The notes: a model not told the origin generated them from the sequence alone. A stretch of DNA of 64,000 nucleotides from UBA1723 sp045641625 (GCA_045641625.1 JAZUHH010000027.1:1-64000), one strand, 5' to 3'. Counted from the first letter of the stretch, positions 7,811 through 17,834 are shown. Numbers and translations: made by a program.

Positions 7811-9763
7811 ATGGATAGACACCAAAGCATAGACGCACATTTCCAGAGACAGCAGCAGCTGTTGAAAATGGAGTATGACCACGAGAAGCAGGCCTTTGAA
7901 CAGCGCAGTAAACTGACTGAAATAGCATGGAAGGTCAAGCACGGCGTGTGCTGGTTCCCACTGACTGTGGGACGAAGCTACTATAACGCCGTGAACCAGT
8001 TCTGTGTGGATGTATTCAGGAACGGAGGGGCATCGGCAAGCCCGGACCAGCCGAACGAAAACTCTGAGTTCGAGTATGGCAAGCCGGTGGCGTTCTTCAC
8101 CCAGAGCGGACTGGGCGAGGCCAAGCCTACGGGAGTGACCGGTACGGTGAGCTATGTCGAGGACAACCGCATGGTGGTCGTGCTGAACCGTGAGGGAGAC
8201 ATAAACCTGCTCAAGACAAACGACATGCTTGGTGTCCAGCTCTATTTTGACGAGACAACCTATCAGCTGATGTTCTCGGCTCTGCGTTCGGTGCAGTTGG
8301 CCAAGGGCGACAGGACTGCATACCTCAGGGATCTGCTCCTAAGCCGCCAGCCTGCCGAGTTCCGTACCCTTGCGCCGATGTCATTCCCCTGGCTGAACGA
8401 AAGCCAGGAGGGAGCGGTGAACAAGGTGCTGAACGCACGCGAAGTGGCAATAGTCCACGGACCTCCGGGAACGGGCAAGACCACAACCCTGGTCGAGGCT
8501 ATTTGCGAAACACTGAACAGGGAGAACCAGATACTTGTCTGCGCACAGAGCAACATGGCTGTCGATTGGATAAGCGAACAGCTCAGCGACCGCGGTGTCA
8601 GCGTTCTGCGCATCGGAAATCCGACCAGAGTGACTGACAAGATGCTGGGATACACATACGAGCGACGTTTTGAAAGCCATCCGCTATACCACGACCTGTG
8701 GAGCGTGAGACAGGCTATACGCAATCTGCAGCAGTCCAAGAACAGCGGAAACAGACGCGAGGCGAGAGCCAAGATAGCAAACCTGCGTGACCGTGGGACA
8801 AACCTGGAGCTCGCTATCAGACACGACCTGTTCGACCAGTGCAGAATCGTTGCCTGCACACTGACCGGAGCGGCACACAGACTGCTCGACGGAATACGTT
8901 TCCAGAGCCTGTTCATCGACGAGGCGGCTCAGGCGCTCGAGGCTGCGTGCTGGATAGCGATACGCAAGGCTGACCGCGTGATATTCGCCGGTGACCATTG
9001 CCAGCTGCCGCCCACGATAAAGTGCGTGGAAGCCGCAAACAAGGGGCTTGCCGAGACTCTGATGGAGCAGGTGTCGGTGAACAAGCCGGAATGTGTCTCG
9101 TTCCTGAACCTGCAGTACAGAATGCACGAGACAATAGTGAAGTTCCCTTCGGAGTGGTTCTATGGCGGCGAACTGAAGACAAGCCCTACGGTGAAGCACC
9201 GCAACATACTCGAGTTTGACGCACCTCTGGTCTGGCTTGACACCCAGGGACTTGGGTTCGAGGAGGAGATGACCAACGACCAGAGCGGAAGGTACAACGA
9301 GGGCGAGGCACTGTTCATAGTGGAACAGCTCGAGAAGTACATCCAGAAGCTCGGAACTCAGCGAGTGAAGAACGAACGCATAGACTTCGGTCTGATTTCC
9401 CCATACAAGAGCCAGGTGCAGAGACTGCGCAAGAAGGTCAGGTTCAGCCCGGCACTGAAGCCGGTGAGGTCTGCCATTACGGTGAACACCATTGACGGAT
9501 TCCAGGGACAGGAACGTGACGTGATACTTATATCGCTGGTGCGTGCCAACGACGACGGAAACATCGGATTCCTGCGCGAGCTGAGAAGAATGAACGTGGC
9601 AATAACAAGAGCCAGAATGAAGCTGATAATAGTCGGTGACAGCGAGACTCTAACACGCCACGCATTCTACAGGAAGCTCTACAACCACGTCCAAAGCGAG
9701 GGCAAGGTCATTGCCTTTCAACCTGAGGAGGGCAGTGGCGACAGTGAAAACAGGAGCATGTAG
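7811..9763 (+). CDS. superfamily 1 DNA/RNA helicase (IGHMBP2/UPF1-like)
   Basis: A 650-residue SF1B-type helicase. Visible motifs: Walker A GPPGTGKTTT (about residue 217), motif II DEAAQALEAA (about 369), LQYRMHE, motif V GFQGQERDVILISLVRAN (about 563) and motif VI NVAITRARMKL (about 594). The N-terminal 200 residues resemble the stalk/OB region of IGHMBP2-like helicases. No nuclease domain is seen. The ATG at 7811 is chosen because it follows the promoter directly and starts the conserved MDRHQSID segment; the upstream open frame contains the promoter. It is transcribed alone and converges with the PrsW-family gene. Probable role in nucleic-acid metabolism; the substrate is unknown. Confidence 0.88.
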   Translation: MDRHQSIDAHFQRQQQLLKMEYDHEKQAFEQRSKLTEIAWKVKHGVCWFPLTVGRSYYNAVNQFCVDVFRNGGASASPDQPNENSEFEYGKPVAFFTQSGLGEAKPTGVTGTVSYVEDNRMVVVLNREGDINLLKTNDMLGVQLYFDETTYQLMFSALRSVQLAKGDRTAYLRDLLLSRQPAEFRTLAPMSFPWLNESQEGAVNKVLNAREVAIVHGPPGTGKTTTLVEAICETLNRENQILVCAQSNMAVDWISEQLSDRGVSVLRIGNPTRVTDKMLGYTYERRFESHPLYHDLWSVRQAIRNLQQSKNSGNRREARAKIANLRDRGTNLELAIRHDLFDQCRIVACTLTGAAHRLLDGIRFQSLFIDEAAQALEAACWIAIRKADRVIFAGDHCQLPPTIKCVEAANKGLAETLMEQVSVNKPECVSFLNLQYRMHETIVKFPSEWFYGGELKTSPTVKHRNILEFDAPLVWLDTQGLGFEEEMTNDQSGRYNEGEALFIVEQLEKYIQKLGTQRVKNERIDFGLISPYKSQVQRLRKKVRFSPALKPVRSAITVNTIDGFQGQERDVILISLVRANDDGNIGFLRELRRMNVAITRARMKLIIVGDSETLTRHAFYRKLYNHVQSEGKVIAFQPEEGSGDSENRSM

Positions 9764-9832
9764 TGAATAAAGCAAAGGCGAGACACTTGCCTGTGCCTCG
9801 CCAATTCTATCTGTCTTTGGGGTGTCCGTTAC

Positions 9833-10927
9833 CTATTTCAGCCTGCTCTGGTACTTCTTGCTGTCTCCCAGGTACACGTTCAGCAGACCTACGCTGATGA
9901 TGCTGACTCCGAACGCAAGAAGCGGGAATATACTGCAGAACGAGTCATACAGTCCGTGTCCAAGTGCAGGGATGCTTATGGCAAGGAAATACAGACCCTT
10001 GCGGTACCTTGGGTAAAGATGTGCAAAGCTGAGGAAGAAACCTGCCACAGCTGTCCAGATGGCATGTATGAACGGCAGGGTGGTCATTCGCGCTATGTTC
10101 AGATAGTATGCGTCCGCATAGCCCTGCTGTGTGTTCACGGTAAGCTGGTACTGGACTCCTTCGAATACTCCGAAGGCAAGTCCCGATATGAGTCCGTAGA
10201 ACACCATAGTCTGGGGAATCATCGGCTCCTTTGCCCTCTTGAGAAGGAACAGGAGGACAAGCATCTTGCCCAGCTCCTCTGTGAAACCTACGCCAAAGAC
10301 GAAACCTATGATGTTGCTCAACAGTCCGTTGCTCTGGGTGAGCATATAGAATATGTTCAAGTTGGGCAGTCCAAGCAGATCCCATATAACAATGATGACA
10401 AGCTGTGTCAGAAAGAATATCTTGAGTGTCGTGCTTGTCTTCACCTGCTTGGTCTTGTAGAACGAATAGAAGAACATCGCCCACATGCTCGAGAAGTATA
10501 GCGATATGGCATAGAACCTAAGGAAATCGCTTGGAATATATGTCACCCCTATGAGCGGGAACATACCGATTATTGTGAGCAGAAGCAGTCTTTTGTCCTT
10601 GCTCCAGGTCTCCTTCTCCAACAGCTCCTTGGGGAACAGCAGATCCTTGCCCAAACGTGATATTTGAGAGAAAATGCTGCCTTCTGACTCGACCTTGAAT
10701 GGTATGTTGTTGTACTTAAGCACACTGCTTACAGTCTCGTATCTGGTGTTCTCGTCTATGTTGTCCGTGTTGGTAACCTTGTCGCAGGCCAGAGTCTTGC
10801 CTATGGTAGTCAGGCTTCTCAGGTCTTCGAGTGAGTATGGCCCGTAAGATTTGCCGTTTCTGACCACGAACAGACGGTTAGTGTTGCAGATGTCTATATT
10901 CTCGACATCGTTGCCTAATAATCCCAT
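9833..10927 (-). CDS. PrsW-family intramembrane metalloprotease with N-terminal GYF-like domain
   Basis: A polytopic membrane protease of the CPBP/PrsW type. The N-terminus carries a GYF_2-like segment (VVRNGKSYGPYSLEDLRSL), cytoplasmic and probably for peptide binding. Then come about eight membrane spans. The conserved residues are present: EELGK (EExxK), FEGVQY, FIHAIWTA and GHGLYD, matching the glutamates and histidines of the family active site. The ATG at 10927 lies 4 bp after the stop of the upstream nuclease-helicase gene, so the two are translationally close and co-transcribed. PrsW in Bacillus cleaves an anti-sigma factor; no anti-sigma gene is nearby, so the substrate is unknown. 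Confidence 0.87.
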   Translation of the reverse strand: MGLLGNDVENIDICNTNRLFVVRNGKSYGPYSLEDLRSLTTIGKTLACDKVTNTDNIDENTRYETVSSVLKYNNIPFKVESEGSIFSQISRLGKDLLFPKELLEKETWSKDKRLLLLTIIGMFPLIGVTYIPSDFLRFYAISLYFSSMWAMFFYSFYKTKQVKTSTTLKIFFLTQLVIIVIWDLLGLPNLNIFYMLTQSNGLLSNIIGFVFGVGFTEELGKMLVLLFLLKRAKEPMIPQTMVFYGLISGLAFGVFEGVQYQLTVNTQQGYADAYYLNIARMTTLPFIHAIWTAVAGFFLSFAHLYPRYRKGLYFLAISIPALGHGLYDSFCSIFPLLAFGVSIISVGLLNVYLGDSKKYQSRLK

Positions 10928-10931
10928 AAAT

Positions 10932-13900
10932 CTATTTCTTGTTAATGAAGTTAATAAGTTTAGCATAGATGTTGTTCTTCATCAGAATCTCGCTGCATCC
11001 GGTTATGAACATCTGCTTTCTGGCACGAGTCAGCGCCACGTTCAGTTTCCTGTCGATAAAGGCACCGTCCTCCTGCATGATGTTGCAGATCTGACGCATC
11101 TGTCTGTCCTCGTTGGCACAGACCGAGTAGATTATGATGTCACGCTGGCTGCCCTGATAGCGCTCAACGGTATCTATGGTTATCTTGCTGGTGTCAATCC
11201 TGTACTGCTCCAGTTTGCTGCGGATAAGTGCTATCTGGCTTCGGTATGTGGTTATTACGCCAATGCTCTTTTCGGTGAAAGGCATCCTGTTTGCCTGCAT
11301 CAGCGACATTGCCTTGATTACGATATTTACCACTATGTCCGCCTCGCTAGGGTTGGTCTTGATGTTGTCCAGGTCCTGTGAGGTTGTGGAAGGGATGAAG
11401 GCTATGCGTCTGGTAGCAATCATGGTCTCGACCGGATCGCTGGCATTGAAGTCGGTATAGTCAAGCCCACACTCCTGATGGTCCAGAGGCACGCACTTCA
11501 GCCTGCCTGCATAGAACATCTCGTTGGCAAACTGTGCCACATCCCTGTGCATGCGTCCCTGGTGTGTCAGCATGTCAAAGGCAGTATCGTTGCCTGCCTG
11601 TCTGTTAAGCGTGAATAGACGCTCGAAAAGCGAGTTTCTTCGGTCTCTCAATCCTATTTCGTACAGGTCGGAGTCCTCTTCAGGCACACGCGATTCGTTC
11701 TCGCTCTGGACCACCACTGCTGGCAGCTGCTTGTGGTCTCCGATCATGATGAACTTCTTGATAGCAAGCTCGCAGTTGCAGTTCAGGTAGGACAGTATGC
11801 CGCATATCTGCGGTTCAAGAATCTGGGAAGCCTCGTCTATGATAGCCACGTCGAAAGTCACTATGTCGAACAGAGGCGAACGTCTGTTCATGGTTGTGGT
11901 AGTGGCTATGTATATGCGTGTGCCCTTGATGATAGCTTCGACCGAACGCCTGTCCTTGCAGTCCTTGATTCGGTTATAGATGATGTTCTCGTGATATTCC
12001 GGAGCGCATGTCAGCGGACCTCCTATCCTTATGAAGTCAAGCCCTGCAGACTTTACAGAGGCGCATATCTCGTCAACAGCCCTGTTAGTGTAGGCAAGTA
12101 GCAGTATGTTGTTGCCTTCGGCATGGAACTCCCTCACCATGTCACGCAGTGTTACTGATGTCTTGCCAGTTCCCGGAGGACCGACAAGCAGGAAGTAGTC
12201 GTCCGCACCCTTTGCCTTGGTAACTATTCGTTTCACGTTCTCGTCCTGAATCTCTGTCTTCAGTGTAGCTGGACGAGACGTTGGAAGAGTCTTGCCAAGT
12301 ATGATGTCTCTGCGGTTTACGTCTGTATCCGAAAGAGCAAAGACACTGCGTAGCAATGCGTTTGCAGAGTCTGTGCTGTCCGGCTCTATGGCGTATCTGT
12401 TTCGTGAGTCAAGAGCGGACTGGTTCTTCTGTGCCTGTCTAAGCGCCACAGTAACCTCTTTGTCAGTCAGCTCTGCAATGCTGCACTTCAGCACCTCCTT
12501 GTTTGTCACAAGGTCTTCGTCGGAGTTGCGGATGTATAGTATTGCCATGTCTCCCTTTCGGAAGTTGGCAATGTAGTCTCTGTGCAGGGGCGAGAACTTG
12601 AACGTCACCCTGTCTGTTCCGTTTGGACCTTCCTCCCTGTTTGTGATCTCCAGGTCGAACAGTATAGCTCCGCTCTCCATCTTTTCGTCCAGAGTGGAGT
12701 TCCAGCATGACGCAAATCCGCCGATATTGTCGGCTATCATGCCACCTCCCACCTTTGAGTACAGCTGTTCTCGGCAGATGAAGTTGGCAAAAGAATATAT
12801 GTACTTCTGGTCAAGCGGAGGAAGGGTAGCCATCCTCATCCTGAACTCCTCTATCTGAGGTATGATGTAGTCCTTGAACAGTATGCTTGACCTGTTCTTC
12901 TCGTAGTTGTTGATTATGTATTGGGGCTGTATGTAGTCGAATATCTTCTTTGTGGCCTGTGCGGTAGTTATTGAAGCAAGTTCGTACTCCATACTGACGA
13001 TTCTGTTGCGCAGGTTGAGTATCGCCCTCAAGGCATCCATCGAAGGGTAAGTCTTCCTAAGAGTGTTCACATTGTACTTGGAATAGAATATGTATGTTCC
13101 AAGTTCATGGAACGGAATGCCAAGAATCTTCTGCACCATGATCTGGTACAGGAATGCCTGGCTGCGATGGTTTGTGCAGACTCCGTCGTTGGACATGAAC
13201 GGACCTTTGCCGCTCTTAAGCTCTATCACTATGTTGTTGCCATCCTTTCTCTGAAGGAAGTCAAGTCGTCCCTGCATGCCGATGTCCTCGCAGATGAATG
13301 CGGGTTCAAGTGTGGCGCATCCCTTGTCAATGCCAAGCGTAGGGAATACGTTGTTCACCACATTGCCGATATTGTTGAACTGAGACATAGCCTCCTCAAA
13401 GAAGTTGTTGGTCTCTTTCGATGACAGAGGTTTCTCGAGGTCCTTGCACGCAGTAAGTTCAATGGGCATTGTGCAGAATGCGTCGTTTGTGGTCTGCTTG
13501 AACTCCACGTTCCTGCCGTTATATACGAAAGCGTCGTGGTAGTAGTTAGCCATGTCTCCCAACAGAATATGACGTGTGACGGTTGACTTCTTTACCTTGT
13601 TATATAGGTATGTGAACGGAGACATCATATTGTCGTTGCAGCTCTCTGCCAGACTACTGCAGTCAAGCAGATAGTCGGGATAAAGGATGAAAAGCTGTGG
13701 TGTCAGGTCTCCGTTGCTCTCAACAGTGCAGTCTATGAGGTTGACTATGGCACCCTTGCGAAAGTTGTTCGGGGTTATTGCCATCAGGTCATTTATGCCC
13801 TTGACTCCGTGTCTGGCCTTGATGTATGTGTTCGAGCCGTTGCCGGCCTCATAGCCGCATAGGTGAGTCTCTGTAAGCTCGTTTACAACTATGCGCACCT

Positions 13901-14315
13901 TGCCTATTCTGTCTCTCTTCTGGTATGTCTTTGCTTCCGGCAGCAGTGTAGTGTTCACTACGTCTGCAAAATCAATGGCAGGGACATCTCCCGTAACGGC
14001 TATTATGAATCGTGCCAGAGCTACGGCATCGGTCTTTACCTCCTCGGCAGTCAGCTGCAATTTCTTGCCAAGCACTTTGGTAGCATGACTCTCGAACACA
14101 TGTATCGCAGACTTGATTTCGGGAGTTATAGTGTCGTATTTGTCAAATAAGTGCCTTATTCTTGTGTATCTGTTGGCGAAACCAATTTTTTCGTCTGCTG
14201 TGACGCTGTCAATGAATTCGCAGAACAACCCCTTGAAACGCTTGTATTTAGTCTTGATGTCCCTTATATTGAAGTAAAAGGAGGAAAGGTTTTCAAGGAA
14301 TTGGTTTTTTAACAT
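10932..14315 (-). CDS. Dna2-like nuclease-helicase (PD-(D/E)XK plus SF1 helicase)
   Basis: A protein of 1127 residues. A RecB/Cas4-type nuclease domain is visible at about residues 345-395: GRLDFLQ (metal Asp), VIELKSGKG (E-x-K) and SQAFLY (QxxxY motif). The C-terminal half is an SF1 helicase: Walker A LLVGPPGTGKTS (about 712), motif II IIDEASQILEPQ (about 825), a GRMHRDVAQFANEMF segment, ERYQGSQRDIIIYS, and motif VI NVALTRARKQM (about 1095). The order nuclease-helicase matches Dna2-like and AAA_11/AAA_12 repair or defence helicases. It is followed at 4 bp by a PrsW-family protease, an odd partner. It could serve DNA repair or anti-phage defence; the sequence does not decide. Confidence 0.87.
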   Translation of the reverse strand: MLKNQFLENLSSFYFNIRDIKTKYKRFKGLFCEFIDSVTADEKIGFANRYTRIRHLFDKYDTITPEIKSAIHVFESHATKVLGKKLQLTAEEVKTDAVALARFIIAVTGDVPAIDFADVVNTTLLPEAKTYQKRDRIGKVRIVVNELTETHLCGYEAGNGSNTYIKARHGVKGINDLMAITPNNFRKGAIVNLIDCTVESNGDLTPQLFILYPDYLLDCSSLAESCNDNMMSPFTYLYNKVKKSTVTRHILLGDMANYYHDAFVYNGRNVEFKQTTNDAFCTMPIELTACKDLEKPLSSKETNNFFEEAMSQFNNIGNVVNNVFPTLGIDKGCATLEPAFICEDIGMQGRLDFLQRKDGNNIVIELKSGKGPFMSNDGVCTNHRSQAFLYQIMVQKILGIPFHELGTYIFYSKYNVNTLRKTYPSMDALRAILNLRNRIVSMEYELASITTAQATKKIFDYIQPQYIINNYEKNRSSILFKDYIIPQIEEFRMRMATLPPLDQKYIYSFANFICREQLYSKVGGGMIADNIGGFASCWNSTLDEKMESGAILFDLEITNREEGPNGTDRVTFKFSPLHRDYIANFRKGDMAILYIRNSDEDLVTNKEVLKCSIAELTDKEVTVALRQAQKNQSALDSRNRYAIEPDSTDSANALLRSVFALSDTDVNRRDIILGKTLPTSRPATLKTEIQDENVKRIVTKAKGADDYFLLVGPPGTGKTSVTLRDMVREFHAEGNNILLLAYTNRAVDEICASVKSAGLDFIRIGGPLTCAPEYHENIIYNRIKDCKDRRSVEAIIKGTRIYIATTTTMNRRSPLFDIVTFDVAIIDEASQILEPQICGILSYLNCNCELAIKKFIMIGDHKQLPAVVVQSENESRVPEEDSDLYEIGLRDRRNSLFERLFTLNRQAGNDTAFDMLTHQGRMHRDVAQFANEMFYAGRLKCVPLDHQECGLDYTDFNASDPVETMIATRRIAFIPSTTSQDLDNIKTNPSEADIVVNIVIKAMSLMQANRMPFTEKSIGVITTYRSQIALIRSKLEQYRIDTSKITIDTVERYQGSQRDIIIYSVCANEDRQMRQICNIMQEDGAFIDRKLNVALTRARKQMFITGCSEILMKNNIYAKLINFINKK

Positions 14316-14382
14316 TTTTTTACAAATGAGTTAAAGTTATATTAAAAAAATATTTTTGTGCAGATAATCAAAAACGATTACC

Positions 14383-14390
14383 TATATTTG
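14383..14390 (+). promoter_or_regulatory. -7 element for the histidine-rich protein gene
   Basis: TATATTTG, with a T-rich TTTG at 14355-14358 whose 24-bp spacing is longer than ideal. It implies a leader of about 75 nt before the ATG at 14471. Confidence 0.5.
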
Positions 14391-14470
14391 CATCCAGAAC
14401 AAGGGAACAACAATTACAGTTGACCTCAGTTCTGCAAAAATAGTATAAATGAATTTAAATTGTTAGAGAT

Positions 14471-15295
14471 ATGAAAACTTTTGTAAGAAAAATAACAGCA
14501 TTGCTTGCAACAGCAATCGTTAGCATAGGAATGGTAGCAGCACAGCAGAGAGGTAGAGGTGGAAACAATGGTGGTTCACGTCAAGCTGCAACACAACAGT
14601 CGGCTCCAAGAGCTTCGGTTTCACATCAGTCGTCTTCTTCACATCAGTCAGCACCTTCGCGTCAGGCATCAGCTGCTCCTCAGCGTCAGGCTTCTGCTTC
14701 AAGACCTGCTTCGTCAGCTCCTCAGCGCAGTGGTTCACGTCCGGTTCAAAATACTCAGCACAGCAACCATCACGGTAATGTAAAGTATAACGGATCTGCC
14801 CACAACGCTCATGTTCATCATGATCACCATGCACCGGCTCATCACGATCATCACGCACCGGTTCACCATGATCCACATCATCACCATGCACCGGTTCACC
14901 ATGATCCACATCATCATCATGCACCTGTTCACCACCATCATCATCACGCACCTGCTCACCTACACTACCACGAGCATCCGGTTTACCACCGCGCTTTGCC
15001 GGCAGCTTACTTGCCATTCTATGTAGGTGATGTTACATACTACTACGCAGGCGGCACATACTACGTTTACGATCCAGTTTACGGATACGAGGTTGTAGGT
15101 TGCCCAACTAACGTGTTCTTGCCTTACTTGCCAGCAGGTTCAAGAATGGTGACATACAGAGGCACTCTATACTACGAGTACGATGGTATGTGGATGTTGC
15201 CAGTTGAAGGCCAGTATATGATTGTAGAGCGCCCTGTTTCAAGAGTGAGCATCTCAATCCCAATGCCTTCATTCAGATTCTACGCAAGTTTCTAA
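14471..15295 (+). CDS. secreted histidine-rich repeat protein with DUF6515-like C-terminus
   Basis: A 274-residue secreted protein. The signal peptide ends at MVAAQ. Residues about 25-100 are low-complexity Ser/Gln/Ala/Arg. Residues about 113-176 hold 33 histidines in 64 positions, including an 11-residue unit HHDPHHHHAPV repeated in tandem (33-bp DNA repeats at about 14865-14930). The C-terminal 100 residues are Tyr/Gly-rich with VTYYYAGGTYYVYDP and a later TYRGTLYYEYDGM segment, resembling DUF6515-type YYY domains. The His tract is expected to bind Zn, Ni or Cu, but that is inference. It has its own promoter and terminator. The repeat is prone to slippage, so its length may vary between strains. 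Confidence 0.8.
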   Translation: MKTFVRKITALLATAIVSIGMVAAQQRGRGGNNGGSRQAATQQSAPRASVSHQSSSSHQSAPSRQASAAPQRQASASRPASSAPQRSGSRPVQNTQHSNHHGNVKYNGSAHNAHVHHDHHAPAHHDHHAPVHHDPHHHHAPVHHDPHHHHAPVHHHHHHAPAHLHYHEHPVYHRALPAAYLPFYVGDVTYYYAGGTYYVYDPVYGYEVVGCPTNVFLPYLPAGSRMVTYRGTLYYEYDGMWMLPVEGQYMIVERPVSRVSISIPMPSFRFYASF

Positions 15296-15314
15296 TAAAG
15301 TTATAGATTAAACA

Positions 15315-15355
15315 ATAAAGGTAGTTGAATTTACGGATTCAACTACCCTTTTTAT
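15315..15355. terminator. bidirectional terminator between the His-rich gene and tamL
   Basis: A perfect 11-bp stem (15320-15330 with 15337-15347), a 6-nt loop and a T-rich 3' flank. It ends the His-rich gene and can also serve the convergent tamL gene. Confidence 0.8.
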
Positions 15356-15392
15356 TTGTGTCTTGGTCATTCTTGTATTCGAGTCAGACAAA

Positions 15393-17684
15393 TCAGAAAG
15401 GATACCCTACAGCGAAGTGGAAGGCGAAGTCATCATGTGGCTTGAAGTGATGTGCAAACCTCCATGCCCTGCCTGACTCGATCTGTTTTGGATCGTGTAC
15501 CTTCATGCCCAGGTCAAACCTAATAAGGAAATAGTTGAAGTCAAGTCTTAGTCCTGCACCGGTTGCAAGTGCAATCTGTTTGTAGAACTCGTTAAAGTAG
15601 AAAGCTCCCTTGGGCTGCTCGTCATACTCCTTGATGGTCCATATATTTCCTGCATCAAGGAACAGTGCAAGTTCAAGCTTCCAGAACATCTTGAATCGGT
15701 ATTCCCAGTTCATCAGCAGGTTCACGTCTCCCGTCTGTGCCAGATAGTTTGTTCCGGACATATATTCACCTGGACCAAGGCTTCGCACGTTCCATCCTCT
15801 GACTCCGCTTGCTCCTCCGGCGAAGAATCTCTTTTCAAAAGGCACTCCGTCAGAGTTTCCGTAAGGGACAGCCAGACCAACCTTTGCGTGATATGCTATT
15901 CTACATTTCTCGTGTATGAACTGGTTGTATGCGTACTCAATTTCTGTCTTTGCGTATTGCGAGTATGGAACGTCGAACACAAGTCGGTGTCCCAGGCTGT
16001 CCGTCTTGTAGTTGAACACGTTTCTGAAAGAATGGATCAGGTTGCCTCCAAGCTCAAGTGAGGCACGGAAAGTCTTTCTGTTCAGCAGCCTCTGGTTCGA
16101 CTGGTTGTCAAATGTGTATCCGAATCCTGCGCAAAGTATCTGGTGGTCCGTATAGTTGTAGAGCAGAATGGGGTTCGTATGCCTTGACAGGTACCTTTTT
16201 GTGAAGTCCTCTGCATTCTTCATCTTTACGAGGTTATAGTCGAAAAGAGAGAACGAGTAGTTGTAGAATCTTCGCTTTGTCCATGAGTATTTCCACGAGA
16301 AGTTGTACAGCTGCCTGTCATAGCTGAGTTTCTGCCTGTCATAGGAGAACAGTATGGATGTTGTGGCAACCATACGCTTCTTGAAGTCGTGTGTAAGGAA
16401 CGGGAACAGTACGCGCGGGAAGTCCAGCGACACCTCGAGTCCGAAGTCCTGCACACGCTTCAGGCTTGTATCGACTCCGGTCATTGACTCCTGGGAGTAG
16501 CTGATTTTGAATCCAAGGTTTTCCGATCCGTGGAAAATGTTCCTGTGGCTCCATCCGAGGTTGGCTCCGAATCCGAAGTCTCCGGAAGTTGTTGTCAGCT
16601 CGACATCTGCTGAAACGGACTTCATCTTGCGCGGAGTCAGCGTGATGTTGCAGATCACCTGGTTGCTGTCGTTTCTAAGGTCGTTGTATGCCACATAGGC
16701 AGATCGTATAGCACCCAGAGAGTTTAGCCTTGTCTGTGTCAGGTCTATTCTGAACGAGTTGTAGAGCTCGTCCTTGTTGAACATCAGGTTGTCCTCGAGT
16801 ACCGAAGGGCGGAGCAGAGGTCTGTCCTTGAAGTGGATTATCGCGCCGGACTGGGACTGGATGCTGTCATAGGTCTGCACCTCTTCCCATGACACAGCCG
16901 GAGCGTGCAGGGTGGTGATGTTGATGTCCGAAATCTTGTACTGCTGATGAGGCATATCGACCTTGTTTCCTTCACTGTCAATCTTAGAGAACGGTTTCAG
17001 CAGCATAACAAGGTCCACCTGGTTGTCTCCTATCGTTGTGTCTGCGAAGTAAGACAGATAGTCCTTGCTGAAGTAGAAGTATCCTCTTCTGCGCAGTAAT
17101 GCGGCGATGTTCTCCCTCTCCTCGTCAAGCACATAGTTGTCGAACAGCATGTTGCTGTCGAGCTTGGTTGTGAAGTATTTGTCCCTGCCGATTATGTTCT
17201 GGATTGTTGTGTCACCCCTATAGTCCCTTCTTATTTTTCTCACTCTATAGGGTTCGTTCTCCTCTATGTTGTACGTGATGTTAGCGCGCTTGTCCTTCAG
17301 CTGTACGTATGACTGCACATTGACCTTCTGGTAGCCTTTGGACTTGTAGAATTTCTGCAGTTCGTTCACTGACTGCGCTGTAAGTATCGGGTTATAGATT
17401 ACAGGCTTCTCTCCTATCTTTCTCAGCAGTCTGTTTATGCGCTTTGTTGTGTCCTTGCCGGAAAGTGAGTATAGCCTAAGGTTGGTCTTGAACAGTCCGA
17501 AAATCTTTAGGTTCGGATGTTGGCGGATGTACTGCTGTGCTTCCGAGTTCGGTATGACGTTGCTTTTGCTCTTTATCTCAACCTTGTCGAGCAGATACTC
17601 TCCGTCAGCGACGTACTTTACAGGCGAGCATGCGCTTGTGACAATCACCAAGAGGGCGAGCAGTATGTATAGTGTCTTGTTCAT
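15393..17684 (-). CDS. tamL: TamL: BamA/TamA-type outer-membrane lipoprotein
   Basis: A 763-residue Omp85-family protein. It has a lipobox (VTSACSP) at the N-terminus, POTRA-like repeats (for example GYQKVNVQSYVQLKDKRANI at about residues 118-140), and a C-terminal 16-strand barrel with the substrate-loop motif GGASGVRGW. It ends in Phe, as outer-membrane barrels usually do. The lipidated TamA variant TamL is typical of Bacteroidota and works with TamB in outer-membrane homeostasis. No tamB is in the window. The promoter probably lies in the 150 bp shared with the divergent glmM. The alternative call, a BamA paralogue, is less likely because of the lipobox. Confidence 0.87.
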   Translation of the reverse strand: MNKTLYILLALLVIVTSACSPVKYVADGEYLLDKVEIKSKSNVIPNSEAQQYIRQHPNLKIFGLFKTNLRLYSLSGKDTTKRINRLLRKIGEKPVIYNPILTAQSVNELQKFYKSKGYQKVNVQSYVQLKDKRANITYNIEENEPYRVRKIRRDYRGDTTIQNIIGRDKYFTTKLDSNMLFDNYVLDEERENIAALLRRRGYFYFSKDYLSYFADTTIGDNQVDLVMLLKPFSKIDSEGNKVDMPHQQYKISDINITTLHAPAVSWEEVQTYDSIQSQSGAIIHFKDRPLLRPSVLEDNLMFNKDELYNSFRIDLTQTRLNSLGAIRSAYVAYNDLRNDSNQVICNITLTPRKMKSVSADVELTTTSGDFGFGANLGWSHRNIFHGSENLGFKISYSQESMTGVDTSLKRVQDFGLEVSLDFPRVLFPFLTHDFKKRMVATTSILFSYDRQKLSYDRQLYNFSWKYSWTKRRFYNYSFSLFDYNLVKMKNAEDFTKRYLSRHTNPILLYNYTDHQILCAGFGYTFDNQSNQRLLNRKTFRASLELGGNLIHSFRNVFNYKTDSLGHRLVFDVPYSQYAKTEIEYAYNQFIHEKCRIAYHAKVGLAVPYGNSDGVPFEKRFFAGGASGVRGWNVRSLGPGEYMSGTNYLAQTGDVNLLMNWEYRFKMFWKLELALFLDAGNIWTIKEYDEQPKGAFYFNEFYKQIALATGAGLRLDFNYFLIRFDLGMKVHDPKQIESGRAWRFAHHFKPHDDFAFHFAVGYPF

Positions 17685-17797
17685 TTAAGTTCCTTGATTC
17701 TGCAAAAATATACTGATTTGCTGTGTTCAAACAGTAAAAACATGCCATTTTCCGACGAAATTTGTCGTAAAGCGCACATTTTATGCAAAGATAGTGA

Positions 17798-17805
17798 TAT
17801 ATTTG
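17798..17805 (+). promoter_or_regulatory. -7 element of glmM
   Basis: TATATTTG, 30 bp before the ATG of glmM, with a weak T-rich -33 region about 20 bp upstream. Confidence 0.55.
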
Positions 17806-17834
17806 TATGAAATTAACAACTAATCGAGAAAAAG

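Noticed and set aside
14811..14960. CRISPR-like array in the His-rich gene and at 27937-28036
   Set aside because: Repeats are contiguous or coding, spacers are not variable unique sequences, and no cas genes are near.
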